DNA from: Lingula anatina | Lineage: Eukaryota; Brachiopoda; Lingulata; Lingulida; Lingulidae | Length of the DNA stretch: 33,245 nucleotides | Direction of reading: 5' to 3' | NCBI RefSeq assembly: GCF_001039355.2 | Contig: NW_019776143.1 | Span: forward strand, 1-33,245 | Notes under the pieces: generated by a model | Seen by the model: the letters and a program-made list of their open reading frames with translations, nothing else | What the model was told of the DNA's origin: nothing | The model's database searches: none | In this document: one piece after another, positions 14,201 through 20,892 of the stretch | Layout of the letters: each line of letters opens with the position of its first letter | Position numbering within the stretch: position 1 is the stretch's first letter | Position numbers and translations under genes: made by a program

Positions 14201-14964
14201 CTAAATACAGACTGTTTTTCTCACAGATAGGAAAAATAATTTTAGAGATCCAGGCATTGGAGTTTCCTTGGCAACTTTTTTGTTGACCTCAGCTAATGAT
14301 AGCAATTTTTTTCCGACTTCAAACACATAGAATAAAGGTGTACTGGGATATAATCCATCCTATCTTAAAAGTTTTTATACATTCACTTTTCGGTTAGGAT
14401 AATTGATTCTTCCTTATAATTCCCATCCAACAGATGTTGAGAGATCCATGATCACTCTTCATTTTGATTGACCAAGATGATTGAGGTGGTACACCGTCTC
14501 CATTATTGGAGATTCTGGCATTTTAGTCTAGCTTAACAGTAAGCTGCCAGCTCACGTATCTGAAATCATTCTGAAATCTACCAATTACAGTATTAACATC
14601 AGTAATGGATTCTACAACCCCTAAAACATAAAAAAGACATATGACATACTATAGTACCTTTCAATGTTGTTGATGAAACTCTAGGTAGGCCATTTTGACT
14701 GCCATTTTGAAAATTATTATACCGACCTAAATAATAGTTTTAGAAAAAAAAACATGACTGCCAGATCTGTGTTCAGGACCTAATTTCACCTCAGAAAACA
14801 CAATTTTTTTAAAGATGTACCCTACCCTAATTATACTCTAGGTTTGTATAGTGTAAGTCATCATCCATGAATTGATTTTAACTTATATAGACTAGTTTTA
14901 TTAATTCTGTCATTATTTCACAAAGGCATTATTTTTGTTTAGAGAAAGAGATTGATGCAGAAAG

Positions 14965-15041
<77 letters not shown>

Positions 15042-16068
15042 ATGTGTGTGTGGTGGTGGGGGGGGGGGGGGTGGATGTGTTGGAAGTAGCTTGAGAAGAT
15101 ATCTCTTCTCTGTCAGTCGCCAAACATATGAAAAGTCTGATTATATAAACAATCAGCGCCTCCAGTTTCAGATTTGTTGTGTACCTGAGTCTTCACGTAT
15201 TCCAAATTTCAATGTATGGATTATTTGGAGTGTCATATATTGATCCAGCGATAAGAAAATTAAGAAGCTCAGGCAATAGTTCGAATTCATTCTATATCAT
15301 GATGTTGTTCTAATTAATATGAAAGTTGATGTCATTGACACAGGATGTTTTTAAATTTTAATTTAAAAGAAAAGAGTGAGCATGTATTTTAAACCTACTC
15401 TCTCTGGCATCATGTCTCCAGCAGCTCCAGTGAAGCGGTACCAGGCATTAGCAGTAAGATATCTTCCGTCACAGTTAACGTTTCCTGTAAAGACCCCTTG
15501 TCCCATCATAACATTTCTGTATGGATCAGTTAGGTTGGTGTATGAAGAGCAAGGATCACTGCCTGTAAACAATATCTTATGGTGACGTACCCTCTACCAG
15601 GGCGACTGATAGATATATGTTTATTATTTATCTTTATAATAATTATTTTTATTGCTGCTGTTGTTGTTGTTATTATTTTATTTGAAAAAATATTTATTTT
15701 TACACACGTTATGCCGTCGCAACAAATAAAAATCCCGCTGAACAATAGCAAAATAGCGAGGTGCGTTTTATATTCATAATAGAAGTAATAGCATTAGCAG
15801 GATCGACCTCTCAACGGGAATTCTCGCATGGAAGTATATATATATATACTTTCCACCAAAATTGCATTAATTTTTGGAAATATATCACAACATATTCATT
15901 CAGGCCAAATACAAATAAAGCAATTTGAAACATATAAATAGAATTATTATCTATCGCTTATTTTTCGAGAGAGAGAGGGAGAGACCCACCTGCTGACCAT
16001 GCACTGAAAACGGTAAGGATTAGAAAAGTTACCCTTCCATTTCTCTGGCGGCCAAGACCGCCTTCCAT
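102..16068 (-). CDS. VWDE: VWDE-like multidomain extracellular protein, 5' part of gene (16 exons, 3' end outside window)
   Basis: Sixteen exons with GT/AG boundaries join in one frame (968 codons from the Met at 16068). Approximate residue order: signal peptide 1-27, D8C 28-154, SRCR 162-262, C-type lectin 272-398, somatomedin B 400-441, second D8C 442-566, CPPGT linker 567-587, VWDE-type pre-VWD region 588-858, start of VWD (SDPHMMTFDG) from about 864. The stretch ESLEFFAGIK followed by PTVPVLC and the VWD entry parallels vertebrate VWDE, which also starts with a D8C-like module; this comparison is from memory. The signal peptide and paired cysteines imply secretion or cell-surface display, and lectin plus SRCR modules suggest ligand binding. 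No function in any organism can be read from the sequence. The gene lies head to head with USH2A. The rest of the VWD and any EGF repeats would lie left of position 1. An invertebrate paralogue of VWDE, not the strict orthologue, is possible. Confidence 0.85.
321..629. other. Intron 15 of the VWDE-like gene
   Basis: AT-rich; nothing recognised. Confidence 0.7.
630..693 (-). CDS. VWDE: VWDE-like exon 15: VWD domain
   Basis: A 64-nt exon between ATATTTCAG and GTATGA, reading RYECQLPGEFIMYKHQTLPI after the phase-2 join. GEF[IV][ML]YK is the standard second strand of a VWD domain. Ends phase 0. Confidence 0.87.
880..965 (-). CDS. VWDE: VWDE-like exon 14: entry to VWD domain
   Basis: Reads ILVVDTDMTLKG, then VCMANSDPHMMTFDG. 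The (S/T)DPHxxTFDG string is the classic start of a von Willebrand factor D domain. Ends phase 2 at GTAAGT. Too short for simple ORF finding; found by phase and motif. Confidence 0.9.
1196..1224. repeat. (CA)n microsatellite
   Basis: Uninterrupted CA dinucleotides in intron 13 of the VWDE-like gene (966-1345), which otherwise shows nothing recognisable. Confidence 0.95.
1346..1744 (-). CDS. VWDE: VWDE-like exon 13: pre-VWD region, third part
   Basis: Reads VLNSSDFPIRMKENDL, FQPTVPVLCTD, FLQVEVRIPQQWKQALCP, ACGIQINAKHWNKIVTLKI, and ends WSNYRLPDIP, matching the W.NY.LPDI segment just before the VWD domain in VWDE. Phase 0 at both ends; donor GTAAGA. Confidence 0.87.
2061..2159 (-). CDS. VWDE: VWDE-like exon 12: pre-VWD region, second part
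   Basis: A 33-codon exon, VKCRVKGKYVQDGELVGARS then LAVESLEFFAGIK. The ESxEFFAGxK string is one of the clearest links to VWDE. Acceptor AATTTACAG, donor GTAAAT, phase 0 at both ends. Confidence 0.85.
2433..2508. repeat. (AT)38 microsatellite
   Basis: Perfect 76-bp AT run in intron 11 of the VWDE-like gene (2160-2745). The rest of that intron has a short C run at 2319-2328 and no gene. Confidence 0.98.
2746..3023 (-). CDS. VWDE: VWDE-like exon 11: pre-VWD region, first part
   Basis: Reads DNFPNITQQPDIQVDE, then ELMFTCLPFYDQVPADKLS and FFDVKWYIDSQLV, an extracellular beta-sandwich-like stretch matching the position of the region between D8C and VWD in VWDE. Ends phase 0 at GTAAGG. Confidence 0.85.
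3242..3304 (-). CDS. VWDE: VWDE-like exon 10: short CPPGT linker
   Basis: A 63-nt microexon between TTATTTAG and GTTAGG, reading DKALCPPGTVSEDGFEPGCS. Found only by chaining phases. It has two cysteines and resembles a short cysteine-rich (GCC2/GCC3-like) spacer. Phase 1 at both ends. Confidence 0.8.
3444..3473. repeat. Poly-A run of 30
   Basis: In intron 9 of the VWDE-like gene (3305-3636). No LINE or SINE body recognised beside it. Confidence 0.9.
3637..3801 (-). CDS. VWDE: VWDE-like exon 9: second part of D8C domain 2
   Basis: Encodes GTVCVKNSSVCCAKTYDI, IKNCSTYNVYHLPPVSQC and ERYCIG, the CC...V.NC..Y.VY.L.....C...YC end of a D8C domain, as in vertebrate VWDE. Phase 1 at both ends; donor GTGAGT. 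Confidence 0.9.
3904..3949. repeat. (ATT)n(GTT)n microsatellite against a splice donor
   Basis: On the coding (minus) strand this reads (CAA)n then (TAA)n, starting directly after the GTAGGT donor of exon 8 of the VWDE-like gene. Confidence 0.95.
3956..4162 (-). CDS. VWDE: VWDE-like exon 8: first part of D8C domain 2
   Basis: Encodes EIDECFASKR, then ACDDKIEEGWFRFDM, NDMPVTC, GDCGTDNPIWLNG: the D8C pattern CD, W[FY]RF, MP..C, CGT..P.WL.G. The donor GTAGGT is followed immediately by a (CAA)n repeat on the coding strand. Phase 1 at both ends. Confidence 0.9.
4349..4523. mobile_element. Fold-back MITE-like element B
   Basis: Inverted ends: GGGGGCATCTCAATAGTCC on the left, GGACTATTGCTACGGCCCC on the right. 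Inner repeats of TTGGTCC(A/G)AAGGTTC occur in both orientations. TGATTTA lies just outside each end (4342-4348 and 4524-4530), a likely 7-bp target duplication. It is in intron 7 of the VWDE-like gene. Confidence 0.7.
4635..4988 (-). CDS. VWDE: VWDE-like exon 7: rest of C-type lectin domain plus somatomedin B domain
   Basis: The lectin half carries WVWFTGEP, FWAVGQPEDP, YLCIDTTTGLWHDC and GVLCE. The calcium-site motifs read QPE and WHD where QPD/EPN and WND are usual, so sugar binding is uncertain. A somatomedin B domain follows (SCSELGCCSGKNSTC, CYCDEHC, GDCCEDYVDTC) with ten cysteines where eight is the norm. Bounded by phase-1 introns. Confidence 0.9.
4989..5437. other. Intron 6 of the VWDE-like gene
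   Basis: AT-rich. A short inverted pair AGTGCCA/TGGCACT lies near 5132-5165; nothing else recognised. Confidence 0.7.
5438..5599 (-). CDS. VWDE: VWDE-like exon 6: first half of C-type lectin domain
   Basis: Encodes CSDNTCYIEDPSFTTFQSAR, then QTCQSIGGDVVLVDTNEER, the first helix and 'L..I....E...' region of a C-type lectin fold. Ends phase 1 at GTAAGT. Confidence 0.88.
5811..5998 (-). CDS. VWDE: VWDE-like exon 5: second half of SRCR domain
   Basis: Encodes SGVIWLSDVDCDEGETSLL, then RCRHSGWGNTTGC and DAGVICS. With exon 4 the domain has six cysteines and is split over two exons, both features of group A SRCR domains. Ends phase 1 at GTACTA. The intron separating it from exon 4 is 3.4 kb and repeat-rich. 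Confidence 0.93.
6144..6432. mobile_element. Palindromic MITE-like element A1
   Basis: Nearly the whole 289 bp is a hairpin. The left arm (6144-6215, starting GGGCCATTTAGAATAG) pairs with the right arm (6358-6432, ending CTATTCTGAATGGCCC). Inner arms, CCTCACCTCCACACGTGCC near 6240 and GTGCATGTGGAGGTGGAGG near 6315, also pair. It lies in intron 4 of the VWDE-like gene. A right-arm copy recurs at 7342-7416 within the duplication. Confidence 0.75.
6226..7186 (+). repeat. Direct duplication 1, copy a
   Basis: 961 bp almost identical to 7210-8170 (a handful of substitutions and 1-nt indels). It ends exactly at the N at 7187. Most likely the end of one contig overlapping the next, from the other allele. 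Confidence 0.9.
7187..7187. other. Single N, contig join
   Basis: Lies between the two copies of duplication 1. Confidence 0.8.
7210..8170 (+). repeat. Direct duplication 1, copy b
   Basis: Second copy of 6226-7186. Between the N and this copy are 22 unmatched bases (7188-7209). The sequence to its right is unique, as expected for an overlapping contig start. Confidence 0.9.
8245..8290. repeat. (ATT)n microsatellite
   Basis: About 15 units, just right of duplication 1 copy b, in intron 4 of the VWDE-like gene. Confidence 0.95.
8505..8645. repeat. Minisatellite-like array with unit of about 40 bp
   Basis: Four units, each with (G/T)TTTTTGAAAAAC followed by a variant of ACTAGTTTCTGGTTGCCAG, spaced about 38-43 bp apart. 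Diverged units also occur at 7040-7175 and in the duplicate at 8030-8155. Possibly the inside of an unrecognised transposon. Confidence 0.65.
9147..9283. mobile_element. MITE-like element A2, related to A1
   Basis: Imperfect inverted ends: AACAACCAGCTAATCTGCGG on the left, and GTGTGAATGCTCC on the right preceded by TTAGTCTGTGGAACAACTGG. The core GATCAAATATGGCATGACCC is shared in form with A1 and A3. Only 137 bp, so probably internally deleted. Confidence 0.6.
9358..9517 (-). CDS. VWDE: VWDE-like exon 4: first half of SRCR domain
   Basis: Encodes IRLVGGSTPYGGRVEVLHEN, then EWGTICNRGDW and AEAVCTTLGYG, the hallmark N-terminal half of a scavenger receptor cysteine-rich domain. Preceded by CACGACAG and ends phase 2 at GTAAGT. 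Confidence 0.93.
9960..10192 (-). pseudogene. IS630/Tc1-mariner-type transposase C-terminus relic, frameshifted
   Basis: In three shifting frames on the minus strand: EWAPHLPDF, then YLWGYLQDNLYHTNPQMICD with AITTKIRKIPEESV, then KVFEKLTIFSRHMQVCIQC with LGGHLEHIF. Together they follow the W.P.SPDLTPLDFFLWGYLK...L...I......C...GGHFEHI pattern of the DDE transposases of this superfamily. Frameshifts and stops show it is dead. It lies in intron 3 of the VWDE-like gene. Confidence 0.7.
10294..10510 (-). CDS. VWDE: VWDE-like exon 3: second half of D8C domain 1
   Basis: Acceptor GTACATAG, then CVPEYSCGTHASMWMHGTHP, completing the MP..C...CGT.....W signature of D8C. It continues with ACAHWFRNCCYRS and a closing SYCVYQLPSPPNCHYTYCS. 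Ends phase 1 at GTAAGC. Confidence 0.9.
10957..11975 (-). repeat. Left arm of a diverged long inverted repeat
   Basis: Reverse complement of 14225-14729 in order and content: TTTTCAAAATGGCAGACAAA pairs with the complement near 14700, GAGTTTCATCATCAACA with TGTTGTTGATGAAACTC, and AAGTTGCCAAG with GGATCTCTAAAA near 11925-11955 pairs with the complement of 14245-14275. The similarity is patchy, and about 500 bp (11350-11870) has no partner. Confidence 0.65.
12297..13079 (+). mobile_element. RTE-type LINE fragment: reverse transcriptase domain, cut at both ends
   Basis: An open frame of about 260 codons reads ERLTRELDEAQSKEQAGFRG, FVDYEKAFDSVE, KKGVRQGDTISPKLFTAALE, LRFADDIIIVADDA, MNTSKTKVMFG, EYIYLGQRFRL and RRIKAGWAAYGKHNDIFKS. 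These are RT blocks of the RTE clade, with FADD as catalytic motif. The endonuclease half is missing on the left. On the right the frame stops at the N (13080), so the thumb region is lost. The undamaged frame suggests a fairly recent insertion. It lies antisense in intron 2 of the VWDE-like gene. Confidence 0.92.
13080..13080. other. Single N, contig join cutting the RTE fragment
   Basis: The reverse transcriptase frame runs into it from the left. The right side begins ATGATAAATGATGATG, which resembles the short simple-repeat tail typical of RTE elements, so the middle of the element may be missing. Confidence 0.7.
13153..14172 (+). mobile_element. Decayed piggyBac-like element, 1020 bp
   Basis: Bounded by TTAA at 13149-13152 and 14173-14176, the piggyBac target site. 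Ends are inverted: CCCTCAAGTGACC on the left, GGTCTCTTGAGGG on the right (12 of 13 match). Subterminal palindromes GGGGTCATTTACGACCCC (13170), GGGGTCATTTATGACCCC (13335) and a related one near 14112 are typical of this superfamily. Only the C-terminal tail of a transposase remains inside. Confidence 0.85.
13401..13514 (+). pseudogene. piggyBac transposase C-terminal cysteine-rich domain remnant
   Basis: The frame reads MFCPRNTDRKMSHACASCNQ, then PVCPKHRLKYVVCEDYA and a TGA stop at 13512. It matches the C-terminal CxxCP...DRK....C..C..PVC..H.....C pattern of piggyBac transposases. The DDD catalytic part is gone, so this is a deletion derivative. Confidence 0.8.
14225..14729 (+). repeat. Right arm of a diverged long inverted repeat
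   Basis: The partner of 10957-11975 in opposite orientation. The two arms flank 2.2 kb that holds the RTE fragment, a contig join and the piggyBac-like element. Around 14240-14330 the plus strand reads NNFRDPGIGVSLATFLLTS; the other arm reads DIFRDPDIGYFFLATSLVVS, so the repeat may derive from a coding sequence. Confidence 0.65.
14966..15071. repeat. (GT)n microsatellite with poly-G end
   Basis: Two GT tracts interrupted by CACA and CAT, followed by a G run of about 14. In intron 2 of the VWDE-like gene. Confidence 0.95.
15399..15562 (-). CDS. VWDE: VWDE-like exon 2: first half of D8C domain 1
   Basis: Begins after a GTTTACAG acceptor with DPCSSYTNLTDPYRNV and carries NCDGRYL and WYRFTGAAGDMMPER, the typical D8C core (DPC, CD, WYRF, MP). 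Ends phase 0 at a GTAGGT donor. The next conserved Cys (CVPEYSCGT) is supplied by exon 3, 4.9 kb away. Confidence 0.9.
15563..15989. other. Intron 1 of the VWDE-like gene
   Basis: AT-rich with short ATT/GTT runs near 15625-15680 and a TA palindrome at 15835-15850. No feature recognised. Confidence 0.7.
15990..16068 (-). CDS. VWDE: VWDE-like exon 1: signal peptide
   Basis: Starts at Met 16068 (MEGGLGRQRNGR, then the hydrophobic stretch VTFLILTVFSAWSA), a good signal peptide with a basic n-region. Ends phase 1 at a GTGGGT donor (15989-15984). An upstream in-frame Met at 16140 would add 24 residues; the downstream Met is preferred because it puts the hydrophobic core at the usual distance. Joining to exon 2 gives Ala-Gly-Ser-Asp-Pro-Cys. 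Confidence 0.75.
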
Positions 16069-16140
16069 GTCTCCTCTGTTTGTGTCAAAGACGCAAAATA
16101 GTATTCGGGAAATTCCAACACTCAGGTGTCTGAATGACAT

Positions 16141-16827
16141 GCTCTGTTCATGTTTTTTTTTAACTTGGCGCAGATTTACATCGATTATTATTATTATTAT
16201 TCTAATGAAACTGCTATGAAGGCCGTATTTTATTGATAAATACCTTTACATACTCCATGCAGGGGTACAAAAGACGTTTCTCTCACACCCGAAGTTCTTT
16301 TCAGAAAGTGATCGGATTTCGGTGAAAAAAACCCTGTCGGCTTTGAACCCGTCTTCCAAGGGCGAAATTTTATTGGCTATGCAGACCTGCATACAAAGCA
16401 TAAGCTTAGGGTTGTTTTCTTTAAGCAACATTGATCAGATTTTGTGAAAGGTCAGCTATTGTATAACTTATTTATAATACAAACTTCCGCGTTTCAGTTA
16501 CGTAAAGAAGTTATCAAACGTCTGTATCATTATCAAATTCTCCATGAACCAGCTAATGCTTTGTAGCACACAACAAATAGTACTTAAATATATATATATG
16601 CCTCAAACTTCTCTCAAATTTATAATTCATAGGAATTTATAGAATCCAAAACATCTCAAAATTCCCCGCCTAAACTAGGAAGAGAACACAATATTAGCAG
16701 GTGGAGGGCTCAGCATTAAAAAGGAGAATTTAGGGAGGGGTGTCGGAGGATACTTTGAAGTATAACATCTGTTGTGTGAAATCAAACCGCGACGCAATTG
16801 ACTGAATTGAAACGGTGGGCAGAGCCC

Positions 16828-16858
<31 letters not shown>

Positions 16859-17285
16859 AAAAAAAAAAAACTTCCACAACGCCCCGCTTCCTGCGCTCAG
16901 GACTGCCGATGTTGACAAAATTGGGTTTCTGTCTACCCCTATGTATAACACAATTGTCAATCTATTCAAATTATAGAGTCAATATTAAATGGGCTGCACT
17001 GTTTGAGTTGAAATCTATCCAACTGAATCTGATCTGATAAAATCTGATACTCCGTTCATCTCGATTTCTAACCTTCTTTATGTGGTCCCAAAGCAAGTGG
17101 TTATTGTCGTGACAATAGCGTACGTCAGGTACGCCAGGTATGTCAGTGGTCCTCTTTGTGACGTTAAAGAATGACACACCCGGTAGTCCTATTATAGCCC
17201 TATTTCTATGTCGACACAGTAGAAGAGAAAAGTGACAGTTAAAGGTACACTGTCATTCATTCTCGTTATACAGGTTTATTCATTC
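16141..17285. other. Upstream region of the VWDE-like gene
   Basis: Should contain its promoter and any 5' UTR exons, but I see no convincing core promoter element. Contains the poly-C/poly-A tract. Confidence 0.6.
16825..16870. repeat. Poly-C (24) followed by poly-A (22)
   Basis: Homopolymer pair in the intergenic region. The same C-then-A pattern, shorter, occurs at 9823 and 32780, so it may be a recurring feature of this genome or partly a sequencing effect. Confidence 0.9.
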
Positions 17286-18515
17286 TTTTTTTTTTTTTTT
17301 TAAATTATTAAAAGTAAGCAAGTGGAAGAATTGTTTGTCAAAGTAGGCCTATAACTTAACTAACATCATTCTAGCAAATTTAAAATAAATAAAAAATAGA
17401 TTTATCAGTTCTAGCGGACTAAATTTTAGCTGACTAGATTTTAAACTTTCGTTACTGTCGCTCACTCACTCACAGCGCCATCTCACATTCTCCTATCGAT
17501 CCTGTTTATTTTTACTATAGTAGAAATAGTAGAAAATCTGCAACTTGTCAGGAAGCGAGCATGATGTCTAACGTTTCAGAAAATATCTTGAATGTTTCTT
17601 ATAAATAAGTCAATAAATACTTTCGCGGTGTCGTCGGGTTTTTAAAAATGTGAAAAAAACTTTGTTACATCTGTTGGCGCAAATAATTATTTTTAGTCGT
17701 TTGGTGTTTTCTTGTAATATTTTTTCCACTTAAAATCCTCAATCCAGTTACATCCATTATAAGCACGACGTCTATATGATGCCAGGGCACAGTCAAAAGT
17801 TTTACACGAAACACGGCAAAACTGCATTATCACAGAAATTTAAGTAATTTGCACAGCCTTCGTTACCAGGCGAAAAAACATGCTTGAGGTTGAGGACAAA
17901 ACGTGCCTTTAAAATAAACGTGCATCTTGTAATACCCCTTTAGCGCAGTCTAGTTTTTGTTAGTATTAATAACGTGCAAATACTGTCCAAAGAGGTTGTT
18001 ATTTTTAAAACTTTCGTTACTAAAATACCTGTAGATGGAATCCTTCGTTACTGATACGAAAATTCCTCATACCAACAAGGCATGAATTAAAAAATTTTCA
18101 ATGATTTACGCAAAAAGCCAGATTTATCACTTTCTGTCACCAGAGATATAGAAAAGGTAGAATTCACGAATTCGAATAGGCACTATACCTGTAACTTCCA
18201 TCCCCCCCTTTTTTTTTCAAATGGACCTATAAATTGTGAATGAATGTGTATCAGTTGTAAATTAAATTCCCCAAACTCATCCTTTCTTTAATTTTGTCTA
18301 CATACAATGTATAAATTAATAGGCCTATACTATCTGACCACAGATTGCGCTGCAAAATGTTGAATGGCTCAAAGCGTAATTTTGTACTGTTTTAGGAGCC
18401 CCTGATATCAGACGGCACAATGTATAGGTCCATAGGCTAAATATATCCTGCAAAGCATCTTTCCCAATTCATACCTCTAAAACTTTAAAACTCCTCGCAC
18501 CTGATGTCTATAGTT
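17286..18515 (+). repeat. Direct duplication 2, copy a
   Basis: About 1.23 kb matching 18642-19865 with scattered substitutions and short indels (roughly 2-3% by eye). It is followed by a 125-bp GC-rich stretch and then an N. No gene recognised within; it lies between the two genes. Confidence 0.9.
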
Positions 18516-18640
18516 GTACCACCAGCGTAGGCGCTGGCGGTACCCATGGTTTTAGTCCCGACCCGTATGTTCCGCCGGCTCCTGCGGCTCCGCCGGCTCC
18601 AAGTCACCGTTACCGCTTCTCCTCCTAGACGGTAAGGGCC
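18516..18640. other. GC-rich 125-bp segment of unknown origin at a contig end
   Basis: Far richer in GC than anything nearby. It opens with an inverted pair (GTACCACCAGCG then CGCTGGCGGTAC) and contains GCCGGCTCC twice. It is absent from duplication copy b at the same point, and it abuts the N. It may be chimeric or contaminant read sequence, or an allele-specific insertion. Confidence 0.6.
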
Positions 18641-18641
18641 N
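18641..18641. other. Single N, contig join
   Basis: Between the GC-rich segment and duplication 2 copy b. Confidence 0.8.
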
Positions 18642-19865
18642 TTTTTTTTTTTTAATTATTAAAAGTAAGCAAGTGGAAGAATTGTTTGTCAAAGTAGGCC
18701 TATAACTTAACTAACATCATTCTAGCAAATTTAAAATAAATAAAAAATAGATTTATCGGTTCTAGCGGACTAAATTTTAGCTGACTAGATTTTAAACTTT
18801 CGTTACTGTCGCTCACTCACTCACAGCGCCATCTCACATTCTCCTATCGATCCTGTTTATTTTTACTATAGTAGAAATAGTAGAAAATCTGCAACTTGTC
18901 AGGAAGCGAGCATGATGTCTAACGTTTCAGAAAAGATCTTGAATGTTTCTTATAAATAAGTCAATAAATACTTTCGCGGTGTCGTCGGGTTTTTAAAAAT
19001 GTGAAAAAAACTTTGTTACATCTGTTGGCGCAAATAATTATTTTTAGTCGTTTGGTGTTTTTGTAATATTTTTTCCACTTAAAATCCTCAATCTAGTTAC
19101 ATCCATTATAAGCACGACTATAAGATGCCAGGTCACAGTCAAAAGTTTTACACGAAACACGGCAAAACTGCATTATCACAGAAATTTAAGTAATTTGCAC
19201 AGCCTTCGTTACCAGGCGAAAAAACATACTTGAGGTTGAGGACAAAACGTGCCTTTAAAATAAACGTGCATCTTGTAATACCCCTTTAGCGCAGTCTAGT
19301 TTTTGTTAGTATTAATAACGTGCAAATACTGTCCAAAGGGGTTGTTATTTTTAAAACTTTCGTTACTAAAATACCTGTAGATGGAATCCTTCGTTACTGA
19401 TACGAAAATTCCTCATACCAACAAGGCATGAATTAAAAAATTTTCAATGATTTACGCAAAAAGCCAGATTTATCACTTTCTGTCACCAGAGATTTAGAAA
19501 AGGTAGAATTCACGAATTCGAATAGGCACTATACCTGTAACTTCATCCCCCCCTTTTTTTTCAAATGGACTATAAATTGTGAATGAGTGTGTATCAGTTA
19601 TAAATTAAATTTCCCAAACTCATCCTTTCTTAAATTTTGTCTACATACAATGTATAAATTAATAGGCTTACTTTCTGACCACAGATTGCGCTACAAAATG
19701 TAGAATGGCTCAAAGCGTAATTTTGTACTGTTTTAGGAGCCCCTGATATCAGACGGCACAATGTAAAGGCCCATAGGCTAAATATATCCTGCAGAGTTGG
19801 CATCTTTCCCAATTCAAACCTCTAAAATTTTTAAACTCCTCGCAGGCTACCTGATGTCTATAGTT
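18642..19865 (+). repeat. Direct duplication 2, copy b
   Basis: Starts immediately after the N at 18641 with a T run and follows copy a to CTGATGTCTATAGTT, after which the unique sequence toward USH2A continues. Confidence 0.9.
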
Positions 19866-20884
19866 TCTTCTGAATACGGGAAGGCATTGCCTGACTGGTC
19901 ATTAATTTTGAACTAAAACTTTAGATTAAAAATTGGAATAAAACATGGGATCCAAGTGCAGGGACGGGTCGAACAATGATTCGAACAGTCGAACATGATT
20001 AAATCCTGTGCACTCCCCCCCCCCCACCAAAAGTCTTGGAGCACGTTCAAATTCGTGTGAGAATGTAAGAGCATGTTTGTCTGTGCTGAGCGAGGGAGGC
20101 GAAGCCAATGTCTTTATTCTTTCTACATGCAGTCATTAAACTCATTTTGATAATGATTTTAAATAAATTAAAAGTGAACCAAGGGAGTCGCTAGCGACCA
20201 TGAAAGTATCAGATGTCTGGTATGTATTGGTGTGCAAATACCACGCATGCTAGTACAAAATGTAGCAAGCAGTTCCACAGAGTTGTGACTGACAATGTTA
20301 CTCAAAAACGGACACAGAGAAGCAGCGAGCTCATCTACTGCATCGGATAACCGAAACTGTGGTAGTTTCCAAAACTGAATTCAAACACTTACAAAAAAAT
20401 TCAAAGTGTTATTAAAAAGCAGATTTAGAACATTTTGTTATTGTGTAGGCTTTGCAGTTACTTTAATATTTAATCGAAACATTTTATGCAGTGTAGGCTC
20501 TAGCTTTACATGTCGAATTCTAAGGAAGCTATCGAAAACGAGACCAAGCTCTCAGGGGACGTGAATGATTGTTATTATTGACTTTTTTGTTCTGTTGATC
20601 ATTGTTGGGTGTGCCGAAGTCTTTGTCGGTGTGTTGTAGATCTAAAGAAGAGCTTCAAACCAAATGAAGCACAAAGTAAGTTGATGCTGTCTCAAATAAG
20701 GCAGATTTAGTTGTAGAACTGCAGTCCTACCCGCGGGAGATACAGTAAATCCGTTTGAAAATAATTTTGCCAAGAAAATTGATAAAACCTGTTACGCAAG
20801 AATCTAGCATAGATCTATGCTTGAAACACCGAATATTTCTATGCTTAACAATTATATTAGAAAACTGGTCGCGCTTTGACGCCA
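19866..20884. other. Intergenic region left of USH2A
   Basis: No coding signal on either strand. A C run lies at about 20017-20027. Probably regulatory sequence upstream of USH2A. Confidence 0.6.
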
Positions 20885-20892
20885 TATAAATA
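20885..20892 (+). promoter_or_regulatory. Candidate TATA box for USH2A
   Basis: TATAAATA about 440 bp upstream of the ATG. A start site near 20915 would give a short 5' leader. A possible splice acceptor (TTTTTATTCAG ending 21272) before the ATG fits a non-coding first exon, as in human USH2A where translation starts in exon 2. Weak evidence in an AT-rich region. Confidence 0.3.

Larger units (their letters stand above)
10511..15398. other. Intron 2 of the VWDE-like gene, transposon-rich
   Basis: 4.9 kb separating the two halves of D8C domain 1. From left: unannotated AT-rich 10511-10956, long inverted repeat arm, RTE fragment, N, piggyBac-like element, second arm, (GT)n, and 15072-15398 with nothing recognised. 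Confidence 0.8.

Noticed and set aside
14971-15243. Open frame rich in Val-Cys
   Set aside because: Translation of the (GT)n tract and poly-G run; no homology.
16730-17037. Open frames with Gly or Pro/Lys runs
   Set aside because: Products of the poly-C/poly-A tract.
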